From: Saccharibacillus kuerlensis DSM 22868
GTDB lineage: Bacteria > Bacillota > Bacilli > Paenibacillales > Paenibacillaceae
DNA: 64,000 bases
Assembly (NCBI RefSeq): GCF_000378145.1
Contig: NZ_KB899278.1
Coordinates: forward strand, 310,001 to 374,000
Direction: 5' to 3'
The translations under genes were made by a program, and so were the position numbers. Under the pieces are notes generated by a model. That model had not been told where the DNA came from, did not search any database, and saw only the letters and a program-made list of their open reading frames with translations. Positions 16,491-25,271 of this stretch are shown here, in pieces (position 1 is the stretch's first letter; the number at the start of each line of letters is the position of its first letter).

Positions 16491-18740
16491 TCAGCTATTG
16501 GATTGCGGCAAACTTGGCGAAACGGGATAATAACCTTTCCAACCCTTCTTGAGCTCCGATGCAAGACGATGCATTTGCGTCCATTCTTCTTCCGTAATAC
16601 GTTCCGGACTGTAACGAGCTTTTTCAAACAAGGCCAAGATCGGAACCATCGCAGCTTCCGCTCCCGTAACTTTGCCGTCCCATCGTCTTACCGATTCGCG
16701 AAGCGTTTCGTGTTGTTCGCGTTTTAGTCCTTTGCGCTTCAGAAAGCGCAGAACGTTCTCCGTTTCCAACACAATCTTCTGATCCGCAGTCAGCGGTCCT
16801 CCCATGCGCAGACCCATTAAGAAGAAGTAAATGGCCTGCCTACGAAGCCAGAGCAGATAGATGCCCCAAGCTGCGACGACAACCGCCGCCGAAGCGACAA
16901 CAATCGGCACAACATTCGACTCTGTTTCCTGCGGTTCGGCAACAGCCGCTTTTTCAGGCTCTTCTTCCGGCTGGACCGGCTCACGCTCAGGCTGTTCCGT
17001 GACTTCTTCATCAGCCGGCGCAGAAGCTTCCTGCAGCAGCGGCATAGTGAATCCTTTTGTCGCTTCGACCGGTACCCAGCCATAGCCGCCGAAATAAACT
17101 TCTGCCCAGGAATGGGCATTGGCGTTTGTCACTTCGAACTGCTGACTATTTTCGCTAAAACGCTCCGGCATATCTCCGACAGCGGGGTTGCCGGGGGAAT
17201 ACCCTTTGACCCACCGCGCGGGAATCCCCTGCGAACGGGCCATCATGACCATCGCGCTTGAAAAGTAATCGCAGTAGCCTTCCTTGATATCAAACAAGAA
17301 GCTTTCGACGAAGTCGTCGCTCTGGCGGCGCGACAGCGTCGGGGTATTCGTATACTTGAAATTCATCTGCAGATACTGCTGCAGCAAATACGCTTTCTCA
17401 TAAGGCGTCTCGCCCTTGGCCGTGATTTCGGAAGCCAAATCCGTAACCCGCTGCGGGAATCCGCGCGGAATCTGTACATAGCGCGGATCAACGCCATTCG
17501 GATATAAGTCCTCATACGTCGCCTTTTTGAGATCGTCTACCGGAATGACCGGCACTTCGGACGTAATGGTATACGTCTTCGGATACACCGTTGTTCCGCG
17601 GCCGGCGCGTTCCTGCCAATGCAGTTCGCTCTGTTCGGGCTTCCACTGCATACGGGAATCGCCGTTCTCAACATTCTCAACATCGATGCTTTCCACTCGG
17701 TCAATGGAGTAAGCGCCGAACAGCACCGGATAACTTGTGTCCGTCTGCATCGTAATCCGCTGAGTAACGGTCTTGGTCGGCATTAGCGGAGCCGCTTCGC
17801 GTTCAAGCCGCTCATTGCTCGCAACGTCTTCCAATGCGCCCCAGCCGCTATCGGCATCCCAACCGCTGCCGGTATACGTCATTCTTGTTTCGCCGCGCCA
17901 ATAACTGCGCTCGGTCGATTCGACTGTCATAACCGGCGTGAAATCAAAGTTAAATCCTCCGCCCAACTGTCCGTCTTCACGGCTGTATCCGGAAGCGGAT
18001 GCCTGGCTCTGCAGGAATCCGCCTGCATTAAACGCTACGTTCGATGTGCCCTTTATCTGCCTCCAAGCCGTATACGGGTCCGTCAGCACCGGCTGCACAA
18101 ACGGCATATTGACACCCGCTAAGATCACCAGCGAAAATACGACGGCTGTATTAATCAGCAGCTTGAACGGATTACGACGAAGCGCATTCCAGCCTCTTGG
18201 AAAACGGGTCTGGAAACGGCGGAAATGGTCACATACCAGCCAGCCCATCGTCGCGAAGACAACCCAAGCCACCTGCTTCCACAGCGGAACCATGGTAAAT
18301 GAATCCAGTGCAGCCATCGGTACAATGTTCAAAAAAGCAAAAACGAGTATGCGCCGCTGGCTGTTTATGAATCGAATACAGAATTCGAACAGCAGCCAGG
18401 CAAGCAGAGCGAACCAAACATAAGGAAAGATTGCTTCGGAAAAACGTTCCGCCCGCAGCGCCAAATTTCCGGTTGGCTCAAAAACATGATAACGCTCCAG
18501 CGTCGTATACATCACAACTACAAAAACTGCTGCCTTCAATCCAAGACGAAACCATGAAAAATTAGGCAGCAGTACATGGATGACGGCTACCGCCGTCAGT
18601 ACTCCCAGCACAAGCGCGTTCGTTTCGTCGAACCAGATGGTGCGTGTATAGGTAAGCCATTGAATGGCAACAATCATGAGCCAGACGGCAGATACCGCCA
18701 TATACCAGGATGACCTGAACGATTCGGCCCACTTTTTCAT
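16491..18740 (-). CDS. transglutaminase-like membrane protein (TgpA/DUF3488 type)
   Basis: 749 residues. Six or so N-terminal membrane spans (to about residue 215), then an external region with a transglutaminase/protease-like core: catalytic Cys in EGYCDYFSSAMVMMARSQG, His in NANAHSWAEVYFGGYGWVPVE, Asp/Glu following. A further span (VVPIVVASAAVVVAAWGIYLLW) is followed by a DUF4129-like cytoplasmic tail. An acidic Pro/Glu linker (PADEEVTEQPEREPVQPEEE) precedes that span. Overlaps the DUF58 gene by ATGA. The moxR-DUF58-transglutaminase trio is widespread, but its exact role is not known. Confidence 0.9.
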   Translation of the reverse strand: MKKWAESFRSSWYMAVSAVWLMIVAIQWLTYTRTIWFDETNALVLGVLTAVAVIHVLLPNFSWFRLGLKAAVFVVVMYTTLERYHVFEPTGNLALRAERFSEAIFPYVWFALLAWLLFEFCIRFINSQRRILVFAFLNIVPMAALDSFTMVPLWKQVAWVVFATMGWLVCDHFRRFQTRFPRGWNALRRNPFKLLINTAVVFSLVILAGVNMPFVQPVLTDPYTAWRQIKGTSNVAFNAGGFLQSQASASGYSREDGQLGGGFNFDFTPVMTVESTERSYWRGETRMTYTGSGWDADSGWGALEDVASNERLEREAAPLMPTKTVTQRITMQTDTSYPVLFGAYSIDRVESIDVENVENGDSRMQWKPEQSELHWQERAGRGTTVYPKTYTITSEVPVIPVDDLKKATYEDLYPNGVDPRYVQIPRGFPQRVTDLASEITAKGETPYEKAYLLQQYLQMNFKYTNTPTLSRRQSDDFVESFLFDIKEGYCDYFSSAMVMMARSQGIPARWVKGYSPGNPAVGDMPERFSENSQQFEVTNANAHSWAEVYFGGYGWVPVEATKGFTMPLLQEASAPADEEVTEQPEREPVQPEEEPEKAAVAEPQETESNVVPIVVASAAVVVAAWGIYLLWLRRQAIYFFLMGLRMGGPLTADQKIVLETENVLRFLKRKGLKREQHETLRESVRRWDGKVTGAEAAMVPILALFEKARYSPERITEEEWTQMHRLASELKKGWKGYYPVSPSLPQSNS

Positions 18741-20002
18741 CGGGTTCCTCCCTCCAATACGGCAGGCAGCTCATCCAGGCTGCCCGCTCGATAAGCGGCG
18801 ATTCCCTTAGCCCGCAGCGAAGAAATCCACTGACGGTCTGCGGCTGCGCCTTCTCCTTCAGAAGCCGAAGCTTCAGTAATTTGAATGTGACAAAAACTCA
18901 TCTGATGCGTCTGTGCAAAGCGTACCAATTCCATAATAGGTCCGTTAGAGAGAGGCGTAACCAGCACGAGCACCGATCCCTTGGGCAGACGCGGCAGTGC
19001 CGTCTCAAGGCTGGCAAGCAGCGACCCTTTGCCCTTCGGATCTAGATCGACCAAATGATCCATCAAATGATGAAGCTTGGAACGGCCCTGTGCCGGTTCA
19101 AAAACATGGACGGTCTGTCCGATCGAGCATAACCCTATCGGAATCGCTTGGCGGCCTCCGTATTCCAGCAGTGAAGCCGCTGCGGATACCGCCGTCTCGA
19201 ACTGCCTGGCAGAACGGTAATGCTCCTCGAATGTGTCGAGCACAAGCATCGTTTTCGGAATCGATTCGTATTCAAATTCTTTCGACTTCCATTCTCCGGT
19301 TCGGGCTGTTGCATTCCAGTGAATCCGCGAAATCCGGTCACCATATACGTAATCCCGAACACCGCCTATTTGATTGGTTTCGCGTCCGGAAACATTGCCG
19401 ATCGATTGAGGACCGAGCAGCCGATTGCGGCGGTCAAGCAGTTCCCATTTTGCAATATAAGCCGTCCGCGGCAGTACACGAAACTCCCCGCGTGCCGCAA
19501 ACGAACCTCTATGCTCGATAAGCCCGAAAATATCTTCGGTCACACACTCCGTTTCGGAGAATGCATAGCGCCCCCGTTCGAGCGGAGGCGTCTGGAAGAG
19601 CAGTTCGCCGCGTCCGTTCATGCTCGGAACGAGGCTTTCCTCAAATGACCAAGTTTCACCGCTGTGACGCTTGAGCGTCTCACGCACAATGACATAAGGC
19701 AGAGGCAGAAAGCCCGGAATTTCAAGCCGCAGTCGGACTCTGATCTGGTCGCCGGCATGCAGAACGCCCCCCCACTCCCCAAGATCACCCGAGAACTGCC
19801 GTTCACCGCGGGCGCGGCCGATTCCGTTAAGTCCGCCAAAAAGCAAATACAAGCCGAAGAGCGTAACCATTGCAAACAGCATAATTGACGTTTTTCCGCC
19901 CTGGAAGAGCAGGTAAAACAAACAGCATATCCATACCGAAAGCAGCAGCGACATTTTTGCCGGAGACAGCTTCGGTTTAAAAAAATCCCAGATCCCCCGC
20001 AT
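18737..20002 (-). CDS. DUF58 domain protein
   Basis: 421 residues. Two N-terminal membrane spans (residues 18-58), then a beta-rich region and the DUF58 core with GVRDYVYGDRISRIHWNATARTGEWKSKEFE, the diagnostic motif, followed by a von Willebrand-like fold (MLVLDTFEEHYRS). Starts 3 bases after moxR and overlaps the transglutaminase gene. DUF58 proteins are proposed partners of MoxR ATPases in protein or complex assembly. Confidence 0.9.
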   Translation of the reverse strand: MRGIWDFFKPKLSPAKMSLLLSVWICCLFYLLFQGGKTSIMLFAMVTLFGLYLLFGGLNGIGRARGERQFSGDLGEWGGVLHAGDQIRVRLRLEIPGFLPLPYVIVRETLKRHSGETWSFEESLVPSMNGRGELLFQTPPLERGRYAFSETECVTEDIFGLIEHRGSFAARGEFRVLPRTAYIAKWELLDRRNRLLGPQSIGNVSGRETNQIGGVRDYVYGDRISRIHWNATARTGEWKSKEFEYESIPKTMLVLDTFEEHYRSARQFETAVSAAASLLEYGGRQAIPIGLCSIGQTVHVFEPAQGRSKLHHLMDHLVDLDPKGKGSLLASLETALPRLPKGSVLVLVTPLSNGPIMELVRFAQTHQMSFCHIQITEASASEGEGAAADRQWISSLRAKGIAAYRAGSLDELPAVLEGGTR

Positions 20003-20005
20003 TCC

Positions 20006-20962
20006 TTAACGCCCCATTGCAACCGGTACGCTGCTCGCCGCGAGCAGATTGCGGATCAGCGATTCGGCGTTCAGACTGTCAAGCCGGGCTTCCGGACGAA
20101 TCAGGATACGGTGCGGCAGCACATACGGTGCCAATTCTTTAATATCGTCGGGAAGCACAAAATCCCGTTCATTGATAAAAGCATAGGCTTTGGCGGCCAG
20201 CATAAATGAGATCGAAGCGCGCGGACTTGCACCCAGCAGTACTGACGGATGCTCGCGGGTAGCTCGGATAATTCCCAGCATATAGGAGGTAACTGCATCG
20301 TTCATATGAACATCGCGCACTTCACGCTGAATTTGCGCAATCTTCGCCATATCGGTCACCGCCTGCAGTTGGTCCGCCGGTTGGCCTACTCGGTTGGCAC
20401 TGATCAAGCTTTTTTCCGTTTCAAGATCCGGATAACCCATGTGCAGTTTCATCATAAAACGGTCGAGCTGTGCTTCCGGCAGTACGTAGGTACCTTCAAA
20501 GTCAATTGGATTCTGTGTAGCGCAGAGCATAAAGGGATGCGGAAGCGGGTGCGTCTCCCCATCGACCGTTACGCTGCGTTCCTCCATGGCTTCAAGCAGC
20601 GCGGACTGCGTTTTGGTCGTTGCACGGTTGATTTCATCAGCCAGCAGAATATGAGACATGATAGGTCCCGGACGAAACTGAAAACGTTCTTCTCGGGGAT
20701 GATAAATCGAAACTCCTGTGATATCGGTCGGCAGAAGATCGGGGTTGCACTGAACGCGGCGGTATACGCCTTCCATCGTGCGCGCTAATGCTTTGATCAG
20801 CTGCGTTTTCCCGGTGCCGGGCACGTCTTCGATCAGCACATGGCCTCCGGCGAGCATCGCAGTCATCAACAATTTTATCTCAAAGGTTTTCCCTAATATG
20901 CATGATTCGAGATTGGTTCTTACTGCAGTAACAATCTGCATGGATTCGGAACTTACGGACAT
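20006..20962 (-). CDS. MoxR family AAA+ ATPase
   Basis: 318 residues, full length. Walker A is GTGKT (49-53, in EDVPGTGKTQLIKALA), Walker B ILLADEINRA, sensor 1 FMLCATQNP, sensor 2 region LGASPRAS. AGGAGG lies before ATG 20962. First gene of the three-gene operon with DUF58 and transglutaminase partners. Chaperone-like role inferred from the family. Confidence 0.94.
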   Translation of the reverse strand: MSVSSESMQIVTAVRTNLESCILGKTFEIKLLMTAMLAGGHVLIEDVPGTGKTQLIKALARTMEGVYRRVQCNPDLLPTDITGVSIYHPREERFQFRPGPIMSHILLADEINRATTKTQSALLEAMEERSVTVDGETHPLPHPFMLCATQNPIDFEGTYVLPEAQLDRFMMKLHMGYPDLETEKSLISANRVGQPADQLQAVTDMAKIAQIQREVRDVHMNDAVTSYMLGIIRATREHPSVLLGASPRASISFMLAAKAYAFINERDFVLPDDIKELAPYVLPHRILIRPEARLDSLNAESLIRNLLAASSVPVAMGR

Positions 20963-21313
20963 ATAGACAACCTCCTAAGTCATTCTCTTGCGGAATACTT
21001 AAATTGCGAATTGGCCAGGTGACCAAAGGTATTCACTACATTATTGAAACCGTACAAAATCGTACAAATCGAACAAAATGCCGAACGAATTTATACAGCA
21101 GACAGGACGGCGGAACTTTCCAAATAAGGGAATAGGCCGCCGAAAAAGGTATGCCTATATATTGTACATGATCGAAGCACCGAAAGCACATATCCACCCC
21201 GAAAAAGCGTTTTTGCCGCCAAAATCGTGACAATTTCTTTTCGACCCTGCATACTGGAAAGATAGCGGACGCGGAGTTTCCGCGTTCTTATTTTCTGATG
21301 GGAGAGTGCATGC
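20963..21313. promoter_or_regulatory. divergent regulatory region, moxR operon / M42 peptidase
   Basis: 351 bases without a gene. It holds three phased direct repeats, CGTACAAAAT, CGTACAAAT and CGAACAAAAT (21051-21079), a rightward promoter GTGACA-N17-CATACT (21227-21255), and a leader hairpin ACGCGGA-GTT-TCCGCGT (21269-21285) followed by a T-rich stretch just before the ribosome site of the peptidase gene. Confidence 0.6.
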
Positions 21314-22387
21314 ATGAATAACGAGACACTGGCATTGTTCAAAGAACTTACCGAATTTCCGGCAGCTCCGGGATTTGAGCGCGATCTGCGCGCAGTAGTG
21401 AAGGAAAAGCTATCTGCCTACACACAGGAATTTGTGCAGGATCGGATTGGCAGTCTGTTCGGCGTTATGCGCGGTCAGGAGGAAGGACCGAAAGTCATGG
21501 TCGCAGGTCATTTCGACGAAGTTGGATTTCTTGTAAATGGAATCACGGAAACCGGTCTGGTACGTTTCCAGCCGCTCGGCGGTTGGTGGAGCCAAGTTGT
21601 TCTGGGGCAGCGTCTGCAAATCATTACCGAAAACGGTCCTATTGTCGGTGTAGTCGGCTCGACGCCAAAGCATCTACTCGGAGAAGCCGAAGCGAATCGT
21701 CCTGCAGACCTTAAGACCATGTATATTGACCTGGGAGCCGACGACCGCGCCGAAGCGGAAAGTTTCGGTATTAAGGTCGGTCAGCAGGTTCTGCCGATCT
21801 GCGAATTCACCCCCTTGTCCAATCCGAAAAAAATTATGGCCAAAGCTTGGGACAACCGTTACGGTGTCGGTCTTGCCATTGAATTGATGAAAGAACTGCA
21901 CGGGGAGCAGCTGCCGAACACTCTCTACAGCGGCGCCACCGTTCAAGAAGAAGTAGGGCTGCGCGGCGCGAGAACGGCAGCCAACCTGATTCAGCCGGAT
22001 ATTTTCTTTGCCCTTGATTGCAGTGCGGCAAATGATATGACCGGAGACCGGAATTTGTTCGGACATTTAGGACAGGGAGCGCTGCTGCGTATTTTCGATC
22101 CGACCATGATTACCCATCGCGGCCTGCTGGAATATGTACAGGATACGGCGTCCACGAATAAGATCAAAGTGCAGCCGTTCATTTCCCCGGGCGGAACCGA
22201 TGCAGGTCAGGTTCATCTTAACGGAATCGGTGTACCGTCGACTGTCATCGGCATCTGCGGACGCTATATTCATACCTCATCGTCCATTATTCATACCGAC
22301 GATTATGCTGCGGCTAAAGAACTTTTGGTTCGTCTTGTCCGTGGAATGGATCGAACAACACTGAATACCATTATCGAACGGGCTTAA
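21314..22387 (+). CDS. M42 family metallo-aminopeptidase (YtoP/FrvX type)
   Basis: 357 residues. Two-metal ligands and catalytic residues are visible: His66 and Asp68 (AGHFDEVGF), Asp180 (WDNRYG), Glu212-Glu213 (VQEEVGLRG), Asp235 (ALDCSAAND) and a C-terminal His (IHTSSSIIH). Probably a cytoplasmic cobalt- or zinc-dependent glutamyl- or broad aminopeptidase. The start ATG follows GGAGAG. Single gene with its own promoter; the leader carries a hairpin. Confidence 0.92.
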   Translation: MNNETLALFKELTEFPAAPGFERDLRAVVKEKLSAYTQEFVQDRIGSLFGVMRGQEEGPKVMVAGHFDEVGFLVNGITETGLVRFQPLGGWWSQVVLGQRLQIITENGPIVGVVGSTPKHLLGEAEANRPADLKTMYIDLGADDRAEAESFGIKVGQQVLPICEFTPLSNPKKIMAKAWDNRYGVGLAIELMKELHGEQLPNTLYSGATVQEEVGLRGARTAANLIQPDIFFALDCSAANDMTGDRNLFGHLGQGALLRIFDPTMITHRGLLEYVQDTASTNKIKVQPFISPGGTDAGQVHLNGIGVPSTVIGICGRYIHTSSSIIHTDDYAAAKELLVRLVRGMDRTTLNTIIERA

Positions 22388-22501
22388 AAGCAAGCAAGTT
22401 TCGTTCAAAAAATGAAATTTTTATTTTTTTGAGTTTTGGTTCTTAAAAACCATCAGAAAAAGACATATACCATCCGATATAAGTCTTAAGGGGTGGTTTT
22501 A

Positions 22502-22759
22502 GTGGCAACCAAAGGACAAACATTTTGCAAGTATAGCTATGAAACAAAGCTTAGAGCTGTCCAAATGCGTATGGACGGGATGACTAAAAAGCAGGTGGCG
22601 AAAGAGCTCGGCATATACGATCTCAATCGTCTGAAGATTTGGATGCGAAAATATAAAGCTGAAGGTGAACTAGGTCTAATTGACCATAGAGGCAGACGCG
22701 AAGAAACGTTCATGGTACAGGAATTCGCTGAAAGCGAAATGACTGCTCAAAGCGTTTGA
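22502..22759 (+). pseudogene. decayed IS3-type transposase OrfA
   Basis: Residues 1-70 match the N-terminal helix-turn-helix of IS3-family OrfA proteins (MATKGQTF, Y-ETKLRAVQMRMDGMTKKQVAKELGI, LKIWMRKYK, DHRGRRE). The start is GTG at 22502 after AAGGGG; a GTG at 22493 is also in frame. The leucine zipper is broken: the frame reads MVQEFAESEM, then out of register, while the next frame continues LLKAFEAFSLKFSF, the expected zipper sequence. About two missing bases near 22740 explain this. No OrfB and no clear terminal repeats follow, so this is a relic. Confidence 0.7.
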
Positions 22760-22976
22760 AGCATTTTCGCTCAAATTTTCCTTTCTTTCACGCACAAGGA
22801 GCGGCAGACCCGAATCCAAGCTGAGATCAGCCGGGGAAGCCGCTTTTTGGCGTGTGCTTACAAGGTTTTCATTCGAATCCATTGACGAATCTTCGTGAAT
22901 CCAGGAAGATAAACGAAAAATCCGCTCTACGCACACGTTCATCTTACAAGCATTGAGCATAAATGGAGGCCATCTC

Positions 22977-23711
22977 ATGGTTGCCGAATTTTTTTCATCT
23001 TTCGTTTCCGAACCATTTTCGGTATTTTCTCAATCTCATCTGATCGCTTTGATCCTTTTTGTATCAGCTGCATCGTTATTATTTGCTTTACGATACAAAA
23101 TCCGTTCTGATCCGAAAATCGCTTCTGCTCTGCGCCTAACCTTGCTGGGCATCTTGATTCTGTCGGAAACAGCTCTTCATATCTGGTATGTCGTGCAGGG
23201 GGTATGGGATGCCCGTTACACGCTGCCGCTCGAATTATGCAGTCTCATGCTGCTGGCAGCCATTCTGATGCTAATTACCCGCAGCCGATTTCTTGCCGGC
23301 ATTGTTTTTTTCGCTGGAATTGGCGGAGCCTTGCAGGCACTCATTACGCCAAATCTGGCATACGATTATCCGCATTTCCGCTTTGTGCAATTTTTTATTG
23401 CTCATGCGGCAATCATTCTGTCCGCCTTGTACATGATCTGGATTGAACGTTTCCGTCCGACATGGCGGACCATTATTACAGCCATGCTGACGCTGAATGC
23501 GATCGCTTTGACGGTTTATCTGCTCGATCTGCTATTAAACGCCAATTATATGTTTTTGCGTGGCAAGCCGGATACACCATCCGTTCTCGATAGGCTCGGC
23601 AATTATCCGACTTATATTTTGGCCGCAGAACTATTGGCCTTAGGTACTTTTACCTTCTTGTATATCGTCTTTTTCTTGATTCCGGATATGCTGCGGCGCA
23701 ATCGAAATTGA
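22977..23711 (+). CDS. TIGR02206 / YwaF-type integral membrane protein
   Basis: 244 residues and about seven hydrophobic spans. The pattern FSQSHLIALILFVSAASLLF at the start and LPLELCSLMLLAAILML / GGALQALITPNLAYDYPHFRFVQFFIAHAAIILSALYM in the middle is the TIGR02206 (YwaF) signature. The start ATG 22977 is chosen over a TTG at 22953 because GGAGG lies 8 bases before it. Function unknown. Follows the IS3 relic. Confidence 0.85.
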   Translation: MVAEFFSSFVSEPFSVFSQSHLIALILFVSAASLLFALRYKIRSDPKIASALRLTLLGILILSETALHIWYVVQGVWDARYTLPLELCSLMLLAAILMLITRSRFLAGIVFFAGIGGALQALITPNLAYDYPHFRFVQFFIAHAAIILSALYMIWIERFRPTWRTIITAMLTLNAIALTVYLLDLLLNANYMFLRGKPDTPSVLDRLGNYPTYILAAELLALGTFTFLYIVFFLIPDMLRRNRN

Positions 23712-23758
23712 TGCTGCTTTTCATTTGGTCCTATCCGGTTCGGACATGTACGCAAACT

Positions 23759-24544
23759 TTACAGCAGTGACTCGGCGCCATCCACATAAATCTCTGTTCC
23801 GCTGACGTGCGAAGATTCCTCGGAAGCAAGGAACAACACCAATTTGGCGACTTCTTCGGGCTTACCAGGTCTGTCTTCCAAAGGATGGCTGCCTTCCGGA
23901 TATTCAACCGGAATCTCGATTTCTTTTAAATCTTCGCTAGGGAATGTATTCTTGCTGATATTTGTATCGATAGCACCTGGGCAAATGACATTTACCCGAA
24001 TTTTGTAACGTCCCAATTCAAGCGCCGCCATTTTGGCAAAAGCGACCTGTCCCGCTTTGGATGACGAATACGCCGCAAAGCCTGTGCCCGAGAATGTCCG
24101 GTTGCCGTTAATTGAACTTGTAATAATGACACTGCCGCCTTGTTTTTTCAGATAAGGAATAGCGTATTTGACCGTAACGAACGTACCGCGAAGATTTGTC
24201 TCAAGCGTCTTGTTCCAATCTTCGACCTCCATCGTTTCGATCGGCGCTGCTGCACCGTTGATTCCCGCGTTAGCAAATACAACGTCAATCCGGCTCCATT
24301 TTTCTCCAACTTTAGTGATAGCGTTTTCTACAGACTGCGCATCAGATACATCGCATTCCAGAATAAACGCTTCACCGCCCGAAGCTTCAATCTCTTTTTG
24401 CGTTTCCTCTGCCGTATCGGCCGTCAGTTCCAGCAAAGCTACCTTCGCGCCTTCTCGGGCAAAACGAATAGCGCTTGCTTTACCAATTCCTGAACCTGCT
24501 CCCGTTACTACCGCTACTTTTCCTGCCAGTGCTTCCGTTGTCAT
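23759..24544 (-). CDS. short-chain dehydrogenase/reductase
   Basis: 261 residues. Cofactor motif TGAGSGIG (14-21), NAG (92-94), Ser143/144, Tyr159 and Lys163 (YSSSKAG). The residue after the second strand (LLELTADTAEE) is Glu, favouring NAD. GGGAGG precedes ATG 24544. The C-terminus (HVSGTEIYVDGAESLL) is standard for the family. Monocistronic. Its upstream region contains the 21-bp array at 24728-24832. The substrate is unknown. Confidence 0.88.
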   Translation of the reverse strand: MTTEALAGKVAVVTGAGSGIGKASAIRFAREGAKVALLELTADTAEETQKEIEASGGEAFILECDVSDAQSVENAITKVGEKWSRIDVVFANAGINGAAAPIETMEVEDWNKTLETNLRGTFVTVKYAIPYLKKQGGSVIITSSINGNRTFSGTGFAAYSSSKAGQVAFAKMAALELGRYKIRVNVICPGAIDTNISKNTFPSEDLKEIEIPVEYPEGSHPLEDRPGKPEEVAKLVLFLASEESSHVSGTEIYVDGAESLL

Positions 24545-24991
24545 GATGTGAATCCTCCCTTGTCATGTTGAGTCCTACTGGATGGGCAAGCTTTCCATTA
24601 TGTATCGGTAACCCGCCGACTTTTCAATGAACCACATCACAGACGAAAACGTAAAAAAATGGTTTTCCCTCTCTCCCTGCAGCTTATTGCGCAGCTCCAA
24701 TAAATATGATAAATTGAACGAGTGCTTGAGAACGAGTATCATTATCCCGAGATTGATTTTCATTATTTTGAGATTGAAATTCATTATATCGAGACTGAAT
24801 TTCATTATCTTGACAATGAATATCATCCTCACTAATTCCGAACATTTTCAGTGATTTTATTGCTGAATATTCATATTTTTCGAAAAAAGCGGGTTTTAAA
24901 CCGGCTTATTTGTGTTATATTTGATACATAAGTTTTGTTGCTCTGACGGTTAGTCTGCAGCAAAAATTCTATGTATACGGAGGTTTTCACT
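24545..24991. promoter_or_regulatory. divergent intergenic region, SDR / DUF1540 gene
   Basis: 447 bases. A candidate leftward promoter for the SDR gene, TTGAAA-N17-TACATA, lies near 24600-24630. The 21-bp palindrome array fills 24728-24832. A 53-codon frame on the minus strand (24684-24845) reads polar heptads through the array, but it lacks a ribosome site and is not called a gene. Confidence 0.5.
24728..24832. repeat. array of five 21-bp units with TGA-N3-TCA palindromes
   Basis: Five consecutive units of exactly 21 bp begin at 24728, 24749, 24770, 24791 and 24812. Shared pattern: GAGA, two bases, TGA or CGA, three bases, TCATTAT, variable end. The 9-base palindromes TGATTTTCA, TGAAATTCA, TGAATTTCA and TGAATATCA (CGAGTATCA in unit 1) repeat every two helical turns. 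Each unit resembles half or more of a Fur-type box. Lies between the SDR gene and the DUF1540 gene. Confidence 0.85.
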
Positions 24992-25129
24992 ATGTCTGAG
25001 ATCAAATGCCAAGTATCGGAATGCATTCAATGGGATGACAACAATTGTACGGCCGAGAAAATCGAAGTTGTCTTTGCTCCTGATCACACTGCTGAATGCA
25101 CAACATTTGAAGAAAAGCAGGAAGCCTAA
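24992..25129 (+). CDS. DUF1540 small cysteine-rich protein
   Basis: 45 residues: MSEIKCQVSECIQWDDNN, then CTAEKIEVVFAPDHTAECTTF and a short acidic tail. The spacing of the four cysteines and the C-TA-x-I-x-V and ECTTF elements are the DUF1540 signature; in two-domain members the cysteines are thought to bind metal. GGAGG lies 7 bases before the ATG, and a terminator follows within 60 bases. Related Bacillus genes are often linked to spores, but nothing here shows that. Easily missed because of its size. Confidence 0.85.
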   Translation: MSEIKCQVSECIQWDDNNCTAEKIEVVFAPDHTAECTTFEEKQEA

Positions 25130-25186
25130 GCTCCATAGGATTGTAATGTTCGGTTTTTCCACAGAGAAGCGAGCAGCAGCATGAAT

Positions 25187-25225
25187 AAAAAAGAAGCGGT
25201 CCCTATCGGGAACCGCTTCTTTTTT
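25187..25225. terminator. bidirectional intrinsic terminator
   Basis: AAAAGAAGCGGTCCC, loop TATC, GGGAACCGCTTCTTTTTT (one bulged base). Lies between the convergent DUF1540 and alpha-glucosidase genes. Confidence 0.85.
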
Positions 25226-25271
25226 ATGGCTTTTCTTTTTCTTAATTTTCTTTTTCTAAAAGCTGCGGCTC

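Noticed and set aside
24575-24832. 85-codon minus-strand frame MRMIFIVKIMKF... through the 21-bp array
   Set aside because: Hydrophobic heptads follow from the 21-bp repeat; plus- and other minus-strand frames are equally open; no ribosome site.
24728-24832. CRISPR array
   Set aside because: Units are contiguous and degenerate, without constant repeats separated by unique spacers, and no cas genes are present.
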